Shown piece after piece: positions 28,708 through 38,101 of a DNA stretch of 64,000 nucleotides (position 1 is its first letter; each line of letters starts with the position of its first letter). Under the pieces are notes generated by a model. The model was not told the origin of the DNA and did not search any database. It was given only the letters and a program-made list of their open reading frames with translations. This DNA is from Tepidimicrobium xylanilyticum (lineage in GTDB: Bacteria > Bacillota > Clostridia > Tissierellales > Tepidimicrobiaceae), in contig NZ_FNNG01000011.1 in assembly GCF_900106765.1 (NCBI RefSeq), positions 47,523 through 111,522 of the forward strand, given 5' to 3'. Both the position numbers and the translations under genes were made by a program.

Positions 28708-29772
28708 TTACTGATCAATTCTTTTTACATAAATTGGTTCCTGATTTTTATAACCAATTTCATCAGTTTTTATAAAACCGCATTTACTCCAGAATGTTTC
28801 GTTATCAGAAGTTAAATATATTTGTTCAACATTTTTATCCTTAAGAATTCTCTCAACATGAGCTATGAGTGATCCCCCCAAACCTTTCTCTCTAAGCTCT
28901 CTTTCAATATATACTTCTCGGATAAAACCAAAACCCTCCTTCTGGCACCAATCACTTTTTGGAGAATCTATCTGGTAGATAACAAATCCTCTGGCTTCAT
29001 TATTAATCGTCAGTAAATCGAGAAATATAATCCGTTTTTTTACCATTTCAATTATGTCTAAGCAAATCTCTTCAACTTGTGAATACTGGAGTTCTATATT
29101 GAAGTCATGCAAAAAATAAGCATAAAACATATTAACAAACGATTTATAATAGAATTCTTCAAATGATTTGATTTTTATATTACTACCTTTAATCATATCC
29201 TGATTTATAACCTGATGACTTGAAATAAATCTCTTGAAAAAGTCTTCTCTTGAAATTTCATATTCTACAAAAGTTCGCAAGTTTCCTAGTTGGTCCTGCC
29301 ATACGTTTTCTCGTATGCGAATTTTCTTCGCTCCAATTTTAGTTTCATACACATGTTGAGCTCTTTTGTTTTCAAGCATTGTATCCCAAACAATTTTATT
29401 TATTGGACATCTAGAATTTATATCTTCATCAGTGAAAAGAAATTCAAATAACATCTTTATAATCTTAGGTCCATATCCTTTGTTTTGATAATTCTCATCG
29501 CATATTTCCCATCCAGGATAAGCCACATTATCTCTTTCAATTTTATAACTTAATTCCCCTACGGGTTTTCCATCAATTTCTATTATGCAGAGATGACGCA
29601 ATCTTTCTCCCCTGCTTTTAATAATGTCAATAGTATCTTCCAAGGGTTCTCCCAATCCATTAGGAAACCCTGCATGCTCCATTACAGTACCATCATTCCA
29701 CCATTTATTTAGCTGAATAGCATCATTGATAGTAGCGCTTCTAATAACAACATTATCCTTCTCGATTCTCAT
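28708..29772 (-). CDS. Tandem GNAT acetyltransferase (two GNAT domains)
   Basis: 354 residues with two acetyltransferase domains. The first (about 1-175) is RimL-like: VIRSATINDAIQLNKWWNDG, then the acetyl-CoA region WEICDENYQNKGYGPKIIKML and NKRAQHVYETKIGAKKI. The second (about 190-354) has GFIREVYIERELREKGLGGSL as its loop and ends with FWSKCGF. The halves are not close copies of each other, so this looks like a domain fusion rather than a duplication. Substrates unknown. Confidence 0.8.
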   Translation of the reverse strand: MRIEKDNVVIRSATINDAIQLNKWWNDGTVMEHAGFPNGLGEPLEDTIDIIKSRGERLRHLCIIEIDGKPVGELSYKIERDNVAYPGWEICDENYQNKGYGPKIIKMLFEFLFTDEDINSRCPINKIVWDTMLENKRAQHVYETKIGAKKIRIRENVWQDQLGNLRTFVEYEISREDFFKRFISSHQVINQDMIKGSNIKIKSFEEFYYKSFVNMFYAYFLHDFNIELQYSQVEEICLDIIEMVKKRIIFLDLLTINNEARGFVIYQIDSPKSDWCQKEGFGFIREVYIERELREKGLGGSLIAHVERILKDKNVEQIYLTSDNETFWSKCGFIKTDEIGYKNQEPIYVKRIDQ

Positions 29773-29888
29773 ACTTCCCCTCCATTTAGTTTATTAAAGA
29801 GTTTATGGTTCGCCAACCCTCATTACGCAAATATGTACCATTTTAATCATCTAAACCACTCCTTTTCTTTATCATTTATATTAAGCTT

Positions 29889-30470
29889 TTAAAACTTCAT
29901 TACATATTTTAAATTAACTAACGATTTAAAAACCTTAATCGCATCCATTTTTTCGCCCATATAATAAGCAAAAATAGTGCATATAATTAAATCTTTAATT
30001 TTAGAATCCCCAATTTCATCACATTCCTTATTGTCTCCATAAACATGTAAGTATTGATCTTTTAGGGTGAATCATCCACTTAAGTGCCAATCATTTACCC
30101 CTTTATCATCCCTTGTCCATGCCTCGACCTTTTTATAACTTTTTCCCTTAAGAAATCTATTGCTTTACTTAATAATTGGATTGCTATTCCAGTATTTCTA
30201 AACTCAGGCAATACAGCAAAATGCCATATTACTCCTCCTAACTCATGAGTATAGTAGCATACAGTTCCTTTTTCTATTACATACTCTATATCCAATAAGC
30301 CCACTATTTTATTATTTATTATCTATTTTTTCCACTAATTCTATGGAAGGATTGTTATATTTCTCTTTCTTTCTTAAAACATTGTCAAAGTATGCAGTAT
30401 CTAAAAAGGATAAAACCTCACACCTTACCCAATCTAAATTATCGCTATCCCTATATTCTTTTATTATCAT
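29889..30470 (-). pseudogene. GNAT acetyltransferase broken by frameshifts and a stop
   Basis: Pieces of one GNAT gene lie in order but in different frames. From ATG 30470: MIIKEYRDSDNLDWVRCEVL to a stop near 30310, where a short TAA-rich duplication shifts the frame. Then VGLLDIEYVIEKGTVCYYTH with the loop LPEFRNTGIAIQLLS; a second shift near 30118 leads to EAWTRDDKGVNDWHLSG, a TGA, then FTLKDQYLHVYGDNKE to the end at 29889. The EAWTRDD and LHVY motifs are typical of one GNAT subfamily. At least three lesions. Confidence 0.8.
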
Positions 30471-30492
30471 TTACAAAGCTCCCAAATATCCC

Positions 30493-30615
30493 TTATGAAT
30501 TATTTTTTAAATAGGTCATACATACCCTTATAAAAAACAAAAGTGCCACGAATTTGGTAATTTCAAAAATAATATTAAAAATATAAAGAAAGCCTGCCAT
30601 ATGCATAGGTCTCAT
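30493..30615 (-). CDS. Possible small membrane protein (40 aa)
   Basis: ATG at 30615 with a partial AAAGGA site, then 40 codons. Residues 7-31 are hydrophobic (AGFLYIFNIIFEITKFVALL), followed by a short charged tail. I know no family for it. It precedes the decayed GNAT gene by 22 bp. Low confidence because it is short and AT-rich. Confidence 0.35.
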   Translation of the reverse strand: MRPMHMAGFLYIFNIIFEITKFVALLFFIRVCMTYLKNNS

Positions 30616-30699
30616 CTTTCCCATCCTTTCTATTTAAAACTTATAATATTAATCATCATAATATAAACTCATAATAGGTTCATTATTTTCATCATTTCT

Positions 30700-33042
30700 C
30701 TACAAGGACCAAAATTCCATTAATTTTGCTCTAATAGACTCTGAATTTCCCACCCTTTCATAATGAAACCACTCTCTTGGATATAATCTTTTGTATTTTA
30801 TAGTACCAAATCTATCATCTATAAGGAGTATGGCTCCCTTATCCGTCTCACTCCTTATAACTCGACCAGCTGCCTGAAGGACCTTATTCATGCCAGGATA
30901 CATGTATGCATATTCATATCCAAGTCCATTTAAAGATTGAAAATATTCCCTAATAATATCTCTTTCAAAACATATCTGAGGCAGTCCTACTCCTACAATT
31001 ACAGCCCCTATGAGTTTATCCCCTATTAAATCTATTCCTTCTGAAAATATACCCCCTAATACTGCAAAAGCCACCATTGTACCCTCATTTTCATGATTAA
31101 ATCTATCTAAAAATTCTTCCCTCTCTTTCTCTGACATGGAGCTTTCCTGAATAATAGTCTTAATATCTGGGTTTCTGTCAATAAAGCATTGATATATTTG
31201 CTCCATGTATTTATAGGAAGGAAAGAAGACGAAATAATTCCCCTCTTTTTGTAAAACAAATTCTTCAATATATTCCACTGCCTTTGAGTAAGTTTTATCT
31301 CTATCCTTATATTTAGTAGAAATATTATCTCCTACTAAAACACACAGGTTATCCTTAGGAAAGGGCGAAGAAAACCTAATGATATAATCCTCCTCATTTC
31401 CCCCTAGTACATCCCTATAATAGTCAAGGGGGGTTAATGTGGCAGAAAAAAATATAGCTGCTTTTCCCTTTTTCAGTATCTCACTTAACAGGTTGGAAGG
31501 ATCTACACAAAACAACTTCAAAAGTAAATCCTTACCTATCAATTCAATATATGTTACATATCTCTTATCATATAAATCGGCTATTTTTACAAATCTTAAT
31601 AATTGAAAATATAGTTCTTGTGCCTCCTCATAAAGTTTATGGCCTTTTTGATTTATAAGCCATTCTTCCAACTCCTTTATTAGCTTAGTTATCGGAGAAT
31701 ATAAATCGATTATTTCCTCTTTCTGATAGTAATAATTTTCAATAGAAAGATACTTTCTTTTTATTCTATTCATAACATTATTACAATTGTTAAAAGCCTT
31801 TGAAATATTCGGAAACTCTTCTTTAAATAATCTCTTATATTTTAAAAATGGCTCTTTCATAATTTCAACTGAAAACATATCCCTAGACCTATCTACTAAA
31901 TTATGTGCTTCATCTATTAAGAATATATAATCATCCCCATTTCCCTCAAAAAATCTTTTTAAACTTACGTTTGGATCGAATACATAATTATAGTCGCATA
32001 TAATTACATCACTCCAAAGGCTTAAATCCAAAGAAAATTCAAAGGGACATACCTTATAATATTCTGCATATTTTTCTACAATTTCCCTTGTTATCATGTC
32101 TTCATTGTTTAAAAGATCCATTATAGCTTTATTCACCCTGTCGAAGTGCCCTTTGGCATAAGGACAGTCTTTAGGATTACACTTTACTTCCTGATTCAAA
32201 CATACTTTCTCCTTTGCAGTAATAACGATGGACTTAATTCTTAGCCCTTTCCATATCATCTGTTTTATAGAGTTTAAAGCTGCCTCTCTAGTAATAGTCT
32301 TTGCCGTTAAATAGAATACCTTAGAAGCAATACCCTCCCCAATAGCTTTAATGGAAGGAAATATAGTGGAAATAGTCTTTCCTATTCCTGTTGGAGCTTG
32401 GACAAAAAGGTTCTTTCCATTAAGTACGGTCTCATATACTGCAACGGCCAATTTCCTCTGACCTTTCCTATAGCTTTTAAAGGGAAAAGAAAGCTCTTTT
32501 ATGGATTCATTCCTAACCTTTTGCCAGTAATAAACTATACTTGCCCATTCTACATATTTTTCAATTAGCCCTAGAAAAAACTCTTCTAATTCTTGAAAAG
32601 TGTAGGATTTAATAAATTTCTTAGTCTCTTCCGATTCAATGTTAAAATAAGTAAGTTGAACCTGCAATTCATCTAGCCTATTTCCTTTTGCATATATGTA
32701 TCCATAGCATTTTCCTTGAGCCCAGTGGAGTGGATTATAATCTTCTTCAATATCTTCTAAAGACCTTACAGTGCTTTTAATCTCATCTATAATTATATAT
32801 TCATCTATCCTTATAATGCCATCTACTCTACCTTCTACCTCTAGTGTAAAATCCTCGAAGCTTAAAACATGACTTAATACAACCTCTGGAGTATATTCTG
32901 CCCCATAAGAGCTTTGCACCTTTTGATGGGCTCTTGTCCCTTCTACAGCCCTAGTACTTCCCACAAAGGTATTATCTATATCTCCTGAACGAAGTACAAA
33001 CTCGACTAAGTTTCTTACAGATACTTTAATTCGTTTAGACAT
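30700..33042 (-). CDS. XPD/DinG-type Fe-S DNA helicase with N-terminal PD-(D/E)XK domain
   Basis: 780 residues. Residues 1-190 resemble a Cas4/RecB-type nuclease domain: an early His region EGTRAHQKV, then VDGIIRIDEYIIIDEIKST with the Asp and ExK ligands. The helicase part has Walker A APTGIGKTISTI, four cysteines (KVCLNQEVKCNPKDCPYA and later YKVCPFE) expected to hold a 4Fe-4S cluster, the DEAH box FLIDEAHNLVDRSRDMF and motif VI QAAGRVIRSE. Family members unwind DNA 5'-3'. It stands alone here. Whether the nuclease domain is active cannot be told; the key residues are present. Confidence 0.88.
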   Translation of the reverse strand: MSKRIKVSVRNLVEFVLRSGDIDNTFVGSTRAVEGTRAHQKVQSSYGAEYTPEVVLSHVLSFEDFTLEVEGRVDGIIRIDEYIIIDEIKSTVRSLEDIEEDYNPLHWAQGKCYGYIYAKGNRLDELQVQLTYFNIESEETKKFIKSYTFQELEEFFLGLIEKYVEWASIVYYWQKVRNESIKELSFPFKSYRKGQRKLAVAVYETVLNGKNLFVQAPTGIGKTISTIFPSIKAIGEGIASKVFYLTAKTITREAALNSIKQMIWKGLRIKSIVITAKEKVCLNQEVKCNPKDCPYAKGHFDRVNKAIMDLLNNEDMITREIVEKYAEYYKVCPFEFSLDLSLWSDVIICDYNYVFDPNVSLKRFFEGNGDDYIFLIDEAHNLVDRSRDMFSVEIMKEPFLKYKRLFKEEFPNISKAFNNCNNVMNRIKRKYLSIENYYYQKEEIIDLYSPITKLIKELEEWLINQKGHKLYEEAQELYFQLLRFVKIADLYDKRYVTYIELIGKDLLLKLFCVDPSNLLSEILKKGKAAIFFSATLTPLDYYRDVLGGNEEDYIIRFSSPFPKDNLCVLVGDNISTKYKDRDKTYSKAVEYIEEFVLQKEGNYFVFFPSYKYMEQIYQCFIDRNPDIKTIIQESSMSEKEREEFLDRFNHENEGTMVAFAVLGGIFSEGIDLIGDKLIGAVIVGVGLPQICFERDIIREYFQSLNGLGYEYAYMYPGMNKVLQAAGRVIRSETDKGAILLIDDRFGTIKYKRLYPREWFHYERVGNSESIRAKLMEFWSL

Positions 33043-33214
33043 ACTTATTCATCCTTTATATTTGGTTAACAAATTATTTCCAATCAAAGTTCAGAAACAT
33101 CTTTAATTATAAGAAATTTTTTATTACTAATCCCTATCATATAATATTCTACATTTCTTATATAACTCCTTCTTTTCTCCAACGAATTCCCACAGCTAAT
33201 GATTCAGGCAAATT

Positions 33215-33247
33215 AAAAAATCTAGCAAACTTTAAAGTTTGCCAGAT
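33215..33247 (-). terminator. Terminator of the AraC-kinase fusion gene
   Basis: Stem TCTAGCAAACT (33221-33231) with AGTTTGCCAGA (33236-33246) allows a G-U pair on the minus-strand RNA and is followed there by six T. It lies 17 bp after the stop codon. Confidence 0.8.
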
Positions 33248-33263
33248 TATTGTCGTATAATAT

Positions 33264-34559
33264 TTAATAAGTCTTTATTGTCATATAACCATCTAAGAAT
33301 TTTTTATTCACTTCAGCAAGTTTAGCATATTTTTCTATATTACTAAAATATGCTACACATATCATTTGAATTGCAAATATTACAAAAGGAATAGCCTGTT
33401 TTTCCTTATGAGATAATTTGCAAATACTATCATACCCATCAATTATATCCATATAAATTGCAATCCACTTTTGCAGCTTGTTAAAATCATTTTCATCAAA
33501 ACTTTCAGATAGAATTGCAGTAGAAGCATAACAAGGATCAAAAATTCTAACATTCTTTTCTGACAGTTCAAAGTCAATAAATCCTACTATTTTGCCATCT
33601 TTCATTATAATATTGCTTGGATTAGGATCTCGGTGGATTGCATGTCTTGGTAAGTCTGGATACAATCCTTCAAAATTCTTTAGATAGTTCTCATAAAAAC
33701 TATCTGGCAGGTCCATGTATTTTTTTATTTCGGGTATTGCCCAGTCCTTTATAGTTTCATAAAGATTTGGTTCATTTAAAAGGACTTCCTCATCAAATTT
33801 ATTCAAAGCTAAATGCAATTTACCTATAGCTGCACCTAAGTGCTGCATTTTAATTTCAAAATCATCTTTATAACAAGCACTACTTTTTACCCTTTCTCCT
33901 TTTATCCGATTGGTAAGGTAAAAATAGATATCATCATCTATTACATAATCATGACCATCATATGTTTTCATAGGAGTTGGAGATTCAAACCCTGCTTTTA
34001 ATAAGGATTTAGAGATTTTTATATCATTTTTCAATCTATATAAATTTTTATATACTTTTAAAACCAAGTTACCGTTTATATACCAAACATTTTCTAATTT
34101 AAATCCATTGCCTTCATGATATATATCTATAATATCAACATTGGCTAAATTCCAATTAGTCAATATTTTCCTTATTTTTTTATGTGATATCATAATGTAT
34201 TCCCCCTGTTTCAAAATGATTTTGTGGGGTTTGTTAACAGTATGTTTTTTTAAATACTGGGTTGGAGAAGTACCGAATTCTCTTTTAAAAGCTTTAAAAA
34301 ACCCTGCATAAGTTTCAAATCCATAATCTAATGCCACATCAATAGCTTTTTTTCCGCAGCTTATCTCGTAAATTGCATTCTTAAGCTTTCGTAATAATAT
34401 ATATTGCATGACTGGCATGCCACTTTCAGTTTGAAATATTCGATAATAATGGAATAGTGAAAAACCTGAGTTTTTTGCTAGCTCTTCAACCGTTAATTCA
34501 GCTTTTAAATTTTCTTCAATATAATCGATGCTTTTTTGTATAATATCCACATTCTCCAT
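33264..34559 (-). CDS. AraC-type HTH regulator fused to an aminoglycoside-phosphotransferase-like kinase
   Basis: 431 residues. Residues 1-105 are a complete AraC/XylS DNA-binding domain with two helix-turn-helix motifs (LTVEELAKNSGFSLFHYYRIF and AIDVALDYGFETYAGFFKAF, then KREFGTSPTQYL). Residues 130-431 are a protein-kinase-like fold of the APH/CotH type: catalytic loop HRDPNPSNIIMKDG and the metal-binding IDFELSE. The usual AraC effector domain is replaced by the kinase. No drug or sugar substrate can be assigned; the fusion suggests that a phosphorylated or bound small molecule controls transcription. Confidence 0.85.
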   Translation of the reverse strand: MENVDIIQKSIDYIEENLKAELTVEELAKNSGFSLFHYYRIFQTESGMPVMQYILLRKLKNAIYEISCGKKAIDVALDYGFETYAGFFKAFKREFGTSPTQYLKKHTVNKPHKIILKQGEYIMISHKKIRKILTNWNLANVDIIDIYHEGNGFKLENVWYINGNLVLKVYKNLYRLKNDIKISKSLLKAGFESPTPMKTYDGHDYVIDDDIYFYLTNRIKGERVKSSACYKDDFEIKMQHLGAAIGKLHLALNKFDEEVLLNEPNLYETIKDWAIPEIKKYMDLPDSFYENYLKNFEGLYPDLPRHAIHRDPNPSNIIMKDGKIVGFIDFELSEKNVRIFDPCYASTAILSESFDENDFNKLQKWIAIYMDIIDGYDSICKLSHKEKQAIPFVIFAIQMICVAYFSNIEKYAKLAEVNKKFLDGYMTIKTY

Positions 34560-34680
34560 ACTGCTACCCCTTTTAACAAATTCATACTTGCAAGTATGTT
34601 TTCCAATTTTATGATATCACGCAAAAAATCTAAAACATTTCCTTTTTTGCTTTATTTATATATATTTTATGCTTAAACAA

Positions 34681-35100
34681 TTAGTTCCGCATCTTTTTAG
34701 GTTTCTTTTTGATTGTTATCAATCTCTTAATATCTTCAACTAAACTCATATCAGAAACATTGATCCATAACCATTTACCATCATGGTATTGGCGAGTATT
34801 CGAATATAACTCGATAATTTCAAGCGAAAATTCATTTTGCAATAACTCAAATTTCTGTCTTTCTGCTTTCCCAAATATAACTAATGCAGTAAACTGTCCC
34901 TCTTTTACATAAAACGCACATAAAGTTCTACCGCTTCTGCGATATTTTACTTCCCAAACCCCATATTTCCCACCTTCTTCCCATACAGGGTCAAATTCAT
35001 AATTTGACTCGACAAATTGAACAAGTTCATTCCACGCTTCCATCGCTATTTCACCTAATAAGGATTCTATTTGTTCTTTATTAGGAATTGCCTTAAACAT
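34681..35100 (-). CDS. DUF3788 family protein
   Basis: 139 residues matching DUF3788: WNELVQFVESNYEFDPVWEE, then KYRRSGRTLCAFYVKEGQF and the Trp-rich DGKWLWINVSD. A soluble cytosolic protein of unknown function. GGGGGTG lies before the ATG. Confidence 0.75.
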   Translation of the reverse strand: MFKAIPNKEQIESLLGEIAMEAWNELVQFVESNYEFDPVWEEGGKYGVWEVKYRRSGRTLCAFYVKEGQFTALVIFGKAERQKFELLQNEFSLEIIELYSNTRQYHDGKWLWINVSDMSLVEDIKRLITIKKKPKKMRN

Positions 35101-35153
35101 ATTTACACCCCCATATTTTTTGCTTTCTTAAAAAAATAAAGATCTATAGAAAA

Positions 35154-35597
35154 TTAATTAAACTTACTAAAAAAATAAATTACATCTTGAATATTATTTA
35201 ATTTCTCTCCTCCAGCTTTTTCATACAGTGCGCAAGCAGCAGTATTATGTTTCTGTGTAAATAAAAAGAATTTACAAATACCTTTCAGTTTTCAAGCATT
35301 CTTTATACCATTAATAATTTGAAATCCAATACCTTGTCTTTGATATTGAGGAGGTATAGCTGCTTCATGAATGTATAACATATTACCATTATTATCCAGA
35401 TGATTAAGTTTATATCCATAGGCAAAACCAATGATTTTGTTATCTTGGACACATGCAAAAATCCAATTTAATGGATTTGAAAGAAACTGCCTTACATTTT
35501 CTTCAAAAATTAAACCCTTTCAAAAATCATTCTCCATTTGTAGAACATGTCCTAAATCTGAAATACACGACCTTCGAAATTCCCTTTTTTGTGACAT
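35154..35597 (-). pseudogene. GNAT acetyltransferase broken by two TGA codons
   Basis: A single 148-codon frame from ATG 35597 encodes a GNAT protein reminiscent of aminoglycoside 3-N-acetyltransferases: NPLNWIFACVQDNKIIGFAY, then IHEAAIPPQYQRQGIGFQII (acetyl-CoA loop) and NTAACALYEKAGGEK. TGA stops interrupt codons 26 (35520-35522) and 102 (35292-35294). No frameshift is needed. Both fit CGA-to-TGA changes. No selenocysteine context is seen. Confidence 0.8.
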
Positions 35598-36102
35598 TTT
35601 ACTACCCCAATCATATAATATTTGTAATTATGAATATTTCCCTTATCGTACACCATGGACGACTACAACATCCATATAATCTCAGCTTCTGTTCAACACT
35701 AAATCCATAACTTTAAGTCTATAATGAGTTATAACTTTGAAAAAATATTCGTTCTTTAACATAGTCTTACCAAGCCAATCGCAAAGCTAGTTACTATGGT
35801 TTTTCAAATTTATTCCTTGTCTCCAATCCTTCCAAAATATGATCTTTTCTTACCAATTCTTGACATTGATATATATTCTAGTTTTCTTTTCAAATTCCTT
35901 CTTTTTAGCTGTTCTTATCTAAAACAAAAATGATAGGTAATTATATCACCCATCATAAACCCAGCTCGAAAAATAGACCTAATCTGTAATAGATATGTCC
36001 TATACATCTTATAATTGGTAAAATTGTACTGCTTAGATAATAATTTTAAGTACAACAAGGCTGCTAACAATATTCTTTGTAATGTTCCTTCCCCTACTGT
36101 TA
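35598..36102. other. 505-bp gap without a recognisable gene
   Basis: AT-rich. Translations in all frames are short and give no family I can name; it may be a fully eroded gene next to the GNAT pseudogene. No terminator or RNA element stands out. Confidence 0.4.
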
Positions 36103-37038
36103 TTATACTTTTTCATTAGTTTGCTCTGTTTTTTTCTCTTCCCATTTTATATACAACCATGAAAAAAGCAATATCTGAACAACAATTTCAGGCAGCCCAA
36201 CTATATTTTCAAGAACCACTTGAATAAAAGAAACCTCAGTAAGTCTGATGATAAAATTAGGAATAAATACCATTGAACCAAGTACTGTTAAACCAAACAA
36301 TAATATCCAGCCTTGCTCCCGCCCCATAAAAATGTGATAAAAAGGATAAAGAAATACTGCCAAAATTCCCCCACGTAATATTTGAATAAATACTGAATAT
36401 TTTACAAGAGGGTGATCAGTGGGACGGAAAAGTTTAAAATATTCTTGGACTTCAAAAGCTACTTTATAATCTTGAAGTTGATAGAAAAGAACTCCTATAA
36501 GCGTATAAGTAATAACATGAAGCAGTATGAATCGAGTCAAATAATCCTTATATCTTTTTTCATGCCTGTCCCTTATTAAATCTATCTTCCCAACCTTATA
36601 TTCCCAGCACAGGAATAGCCATGAAAACAGTAAAGCCTGAATAGCGCCAGCTATCATCACCATAAGATGTTCAAGTAGGGTTGTTGTCGTGTAAATCATA
36701 CCTTCAATTGAACCGGGTAATGGCTCAAGGGACCCTACAACCACCATTCCCCACAGCAAACCAAAAAGGACTAGCACCCTACGACTACTTTTTATGATGG
36801 AATTATAAAAAGGGTAAAGAGCAAAAGATATAATAATCCCCCGTATAATTTGGGTAATTAATACTAAAAAATTGAATGGTTCATATAGTTTGTAAAAATC
36901 TAAAGCTATTCTGCTTGAAGTTGGTAAAGCATCCTTCACAAATGAAAACACAACTGCTACTATGCTATAAGTAACAATGTGGATAAGCAAAAACCTCCCT
37001 GTGTAACCCCACCATTTTTTACTTGTAAATAATTCCAT
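36103..37038 (-). CDS. Integral membrane protein made of two similar halves
   Basis: 311 residues, about eight hydrophobic segments. The two halves repeat the same landmarks: RFLLIHIVTYSIVAVVF versus RFILLHVITYTLIGVLF; a soluble YKLYEP or FKLFRP segment; QIIRGIIISFALYPFYN versus QILRGGILAVFLYPFYH; and a final LLFSWLFLCWE versus LLFSWLYIKWE. An ancient internal duplication is evident. I recognise no family; the arrangement resembles small transporters or sensors, but that is only a guess. Confidence 0.7.
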   Translation of the reverse strand: MELFTSKKWWGYTGRFLLIHIVTYSIVAVVFSFVKDALPTSSRIALDFYKLYEPFNFLVLITQIIRGIIISFALYPFYNSIIKSSRRVLVLFGLLWGMVVVGSLEPLPGSIEGMIYTTTTLLEHLMVMIAGAIQALLFSWLFLCWEYKVGKIDLIRDRHEKRYKDYLTRFILLHVITYTLIGVLFYQLQDYKVAFEVQEYFKLFRPTDHPLVKYSVFIQILRGGILAVFLYPFYHIFMGREQGWILLFGLTVLGSMVFIPNFIIRLTEVSFIQVVLENIVGLPEIVVQILLFSWLYIKWEEKKTEQTNEKV

Positions 37039-37296
37039 TCTTCCTCACCTCATAATTTACTTTTTATTAATAATATATCAGATATCTTCGTAGTAGTAAT
37101 TGTGGTTTATGATAATATTATGCATGTTTGCTTCCGGTAATAGAACAATAACAGTTTAAAAAAACATATAAGTATATTGAAATTTTCATTCCCTTTTAGT
37201 TTCAATTTTGAAAATAAAATAATAGTATTTAACTATTATTATCAGGACTATAAATAATTTAACAAATCTGTTATTTGATATTATTAATAGAATTAT
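37039..37296. other. Intergenic region, no gene seen
   Basis: AT-rich sequence between the membrane protein and the DUF454 pseudogene. No RNA element or ORF of note. Confidence 0.4.
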
Positions 37297-37558
37297 TTAG
37301 ATAAGATCCGACAATACCATTAATTTTACTTGCCTTTTTAAGGTCATAGATCCATCTCTAATGAAATCTTCAGCATAGTTTTAATATAACTTTGTGCTTC
37401 TAAACCAAGTATCAAATCTATTTAGAACCCTTTGCAAACAATATTGAAGCTACGATTAAAAAGAGTGTAGTAGGTAATAGGTGTATTGCAACTTCTATCA
37501 GTCCAAGGCTAGTAAAAATTAACCCTAAAATTATAAATATTACATTAGTTAACTTCAA
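37297..37558 (-). pseudogene. DUF454 (YbaN-like) inner-membrane protein, frameshifted and truncated
   Basis: From a TTG at 37558 the frame encodes TNVIFIILGLIFTSLGLIEV then LLPTTLFLIVASILFAKGSK, the typical start of DUF454. After a stop at 37418-37420 the adjacent frame continues RFDTWFRSTKLY, a TAA, then NYAEDFIRDGSMTLKRQVKL, which is the next part of the same family. A one-base insertion (AAATAG for AAAAG-type reading) plus one stop explain it; the last 30-40 residues are missing. Confidence 0.75.
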
Positions 37559-37562
37559 TATA

Positions 37563-37973
37563 CTACCTAGAAACTACTACTTCTCCAGATTCTTTAACTA
37601 TTATTACCTTAAATCTATCGGGCACTCCTAAATAGCTAAATGAATGAACCATTGTATCATTTTCTATTTTTCCTGTAAGCTCTCCAAATAAAGGAACTTT
37701 GGTACCTGTAACTAGGGCTGGACGCCATCCATCCACCTTGTAATTTTTTAAAATATTATACACATTTATGTCATCCAAATCTTTTTCCTTCACATTGGTA
37801 TAGGAATGAGACATTTCATAATCTATCAATAAATCAAGATAGTATTTACCTTCAGGAGGATTTTCGACTATTAACTTTATTGATGGTTTAGGACCTATGT
37901 CTGCCTTTACTGTAGAAGGAAATATGTAGTTTATAAATAAAAAAATAAGGATTACAAATTTAACTCTTTTCAT
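37563..37973 (-). CDS. Secreted or membrane-anchored protein of unknown function, possibly truncated
   Basis: 136 residues with a clear signal peptide (MKRVKFVILIFLFINYIFPS, cleavage near VKA-DIG). The mature part starts DIGPKPSIKLIVENPPEGKY; I recall longer proteins with such ADIGPKPS starts that continue into membrane segments. This one stops five bases before the DUF454 remnant, so a deletion may have removed its C-terminus. Function unknown. Confidence 0.55.
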   Translation of the reverse strand: MKRVKFVILIFLFINYIFPSTVKADIGPKPSIKLIVENPPEGKYYLDLLIDYEMSHSYTNVKEKDLDDINVYNILKNYKVDGWRPALVTGTKVPLFGELTGKIENDTMVHSFSYLGVPDRFKVIIVKESGEVVVSR

Positions 37974-38044
37974 TATACGCCCCTCTCCAATATTTTCACT
38001 TATTTATATAATTCCACATTCTTTATTGAATTCCTTCATAGAAA

Positions 38045-38093
38045 AAAATAATACTCCCATTAACAAATCAGTTTAATTGGGAGTATTATTTTC
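38045..38093. terminator. Bidirectional-looking terminator after the ABC permease
   Basis: A long inverted repeat (AAATAATACTCCCA with TGGGAGTATTATTT) flanked by A on the left and T on the right; it lies just past the stop of the 1069-residue permease on the minus strand. Confidence 0.7.
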
Positions 38094-38101
38094 ATTTGAT
38101 T

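Noticed and set aside
35292..35522. Two in-frame TGA codons in a GNAT frame as selenocysteine sites
   Set aside because: No SECIS-like hairpin follows the codons, neither position is a known redox site in GNAT proteins, and nearby genes show ordinary nonsense mutations.
35598..36102. Small ORF near 35430-35710 on the plus strand
   Set aside because: It lies antisense to the GNAT pseudogene and extends into the gap without a ribosome site or recognisable sequence.
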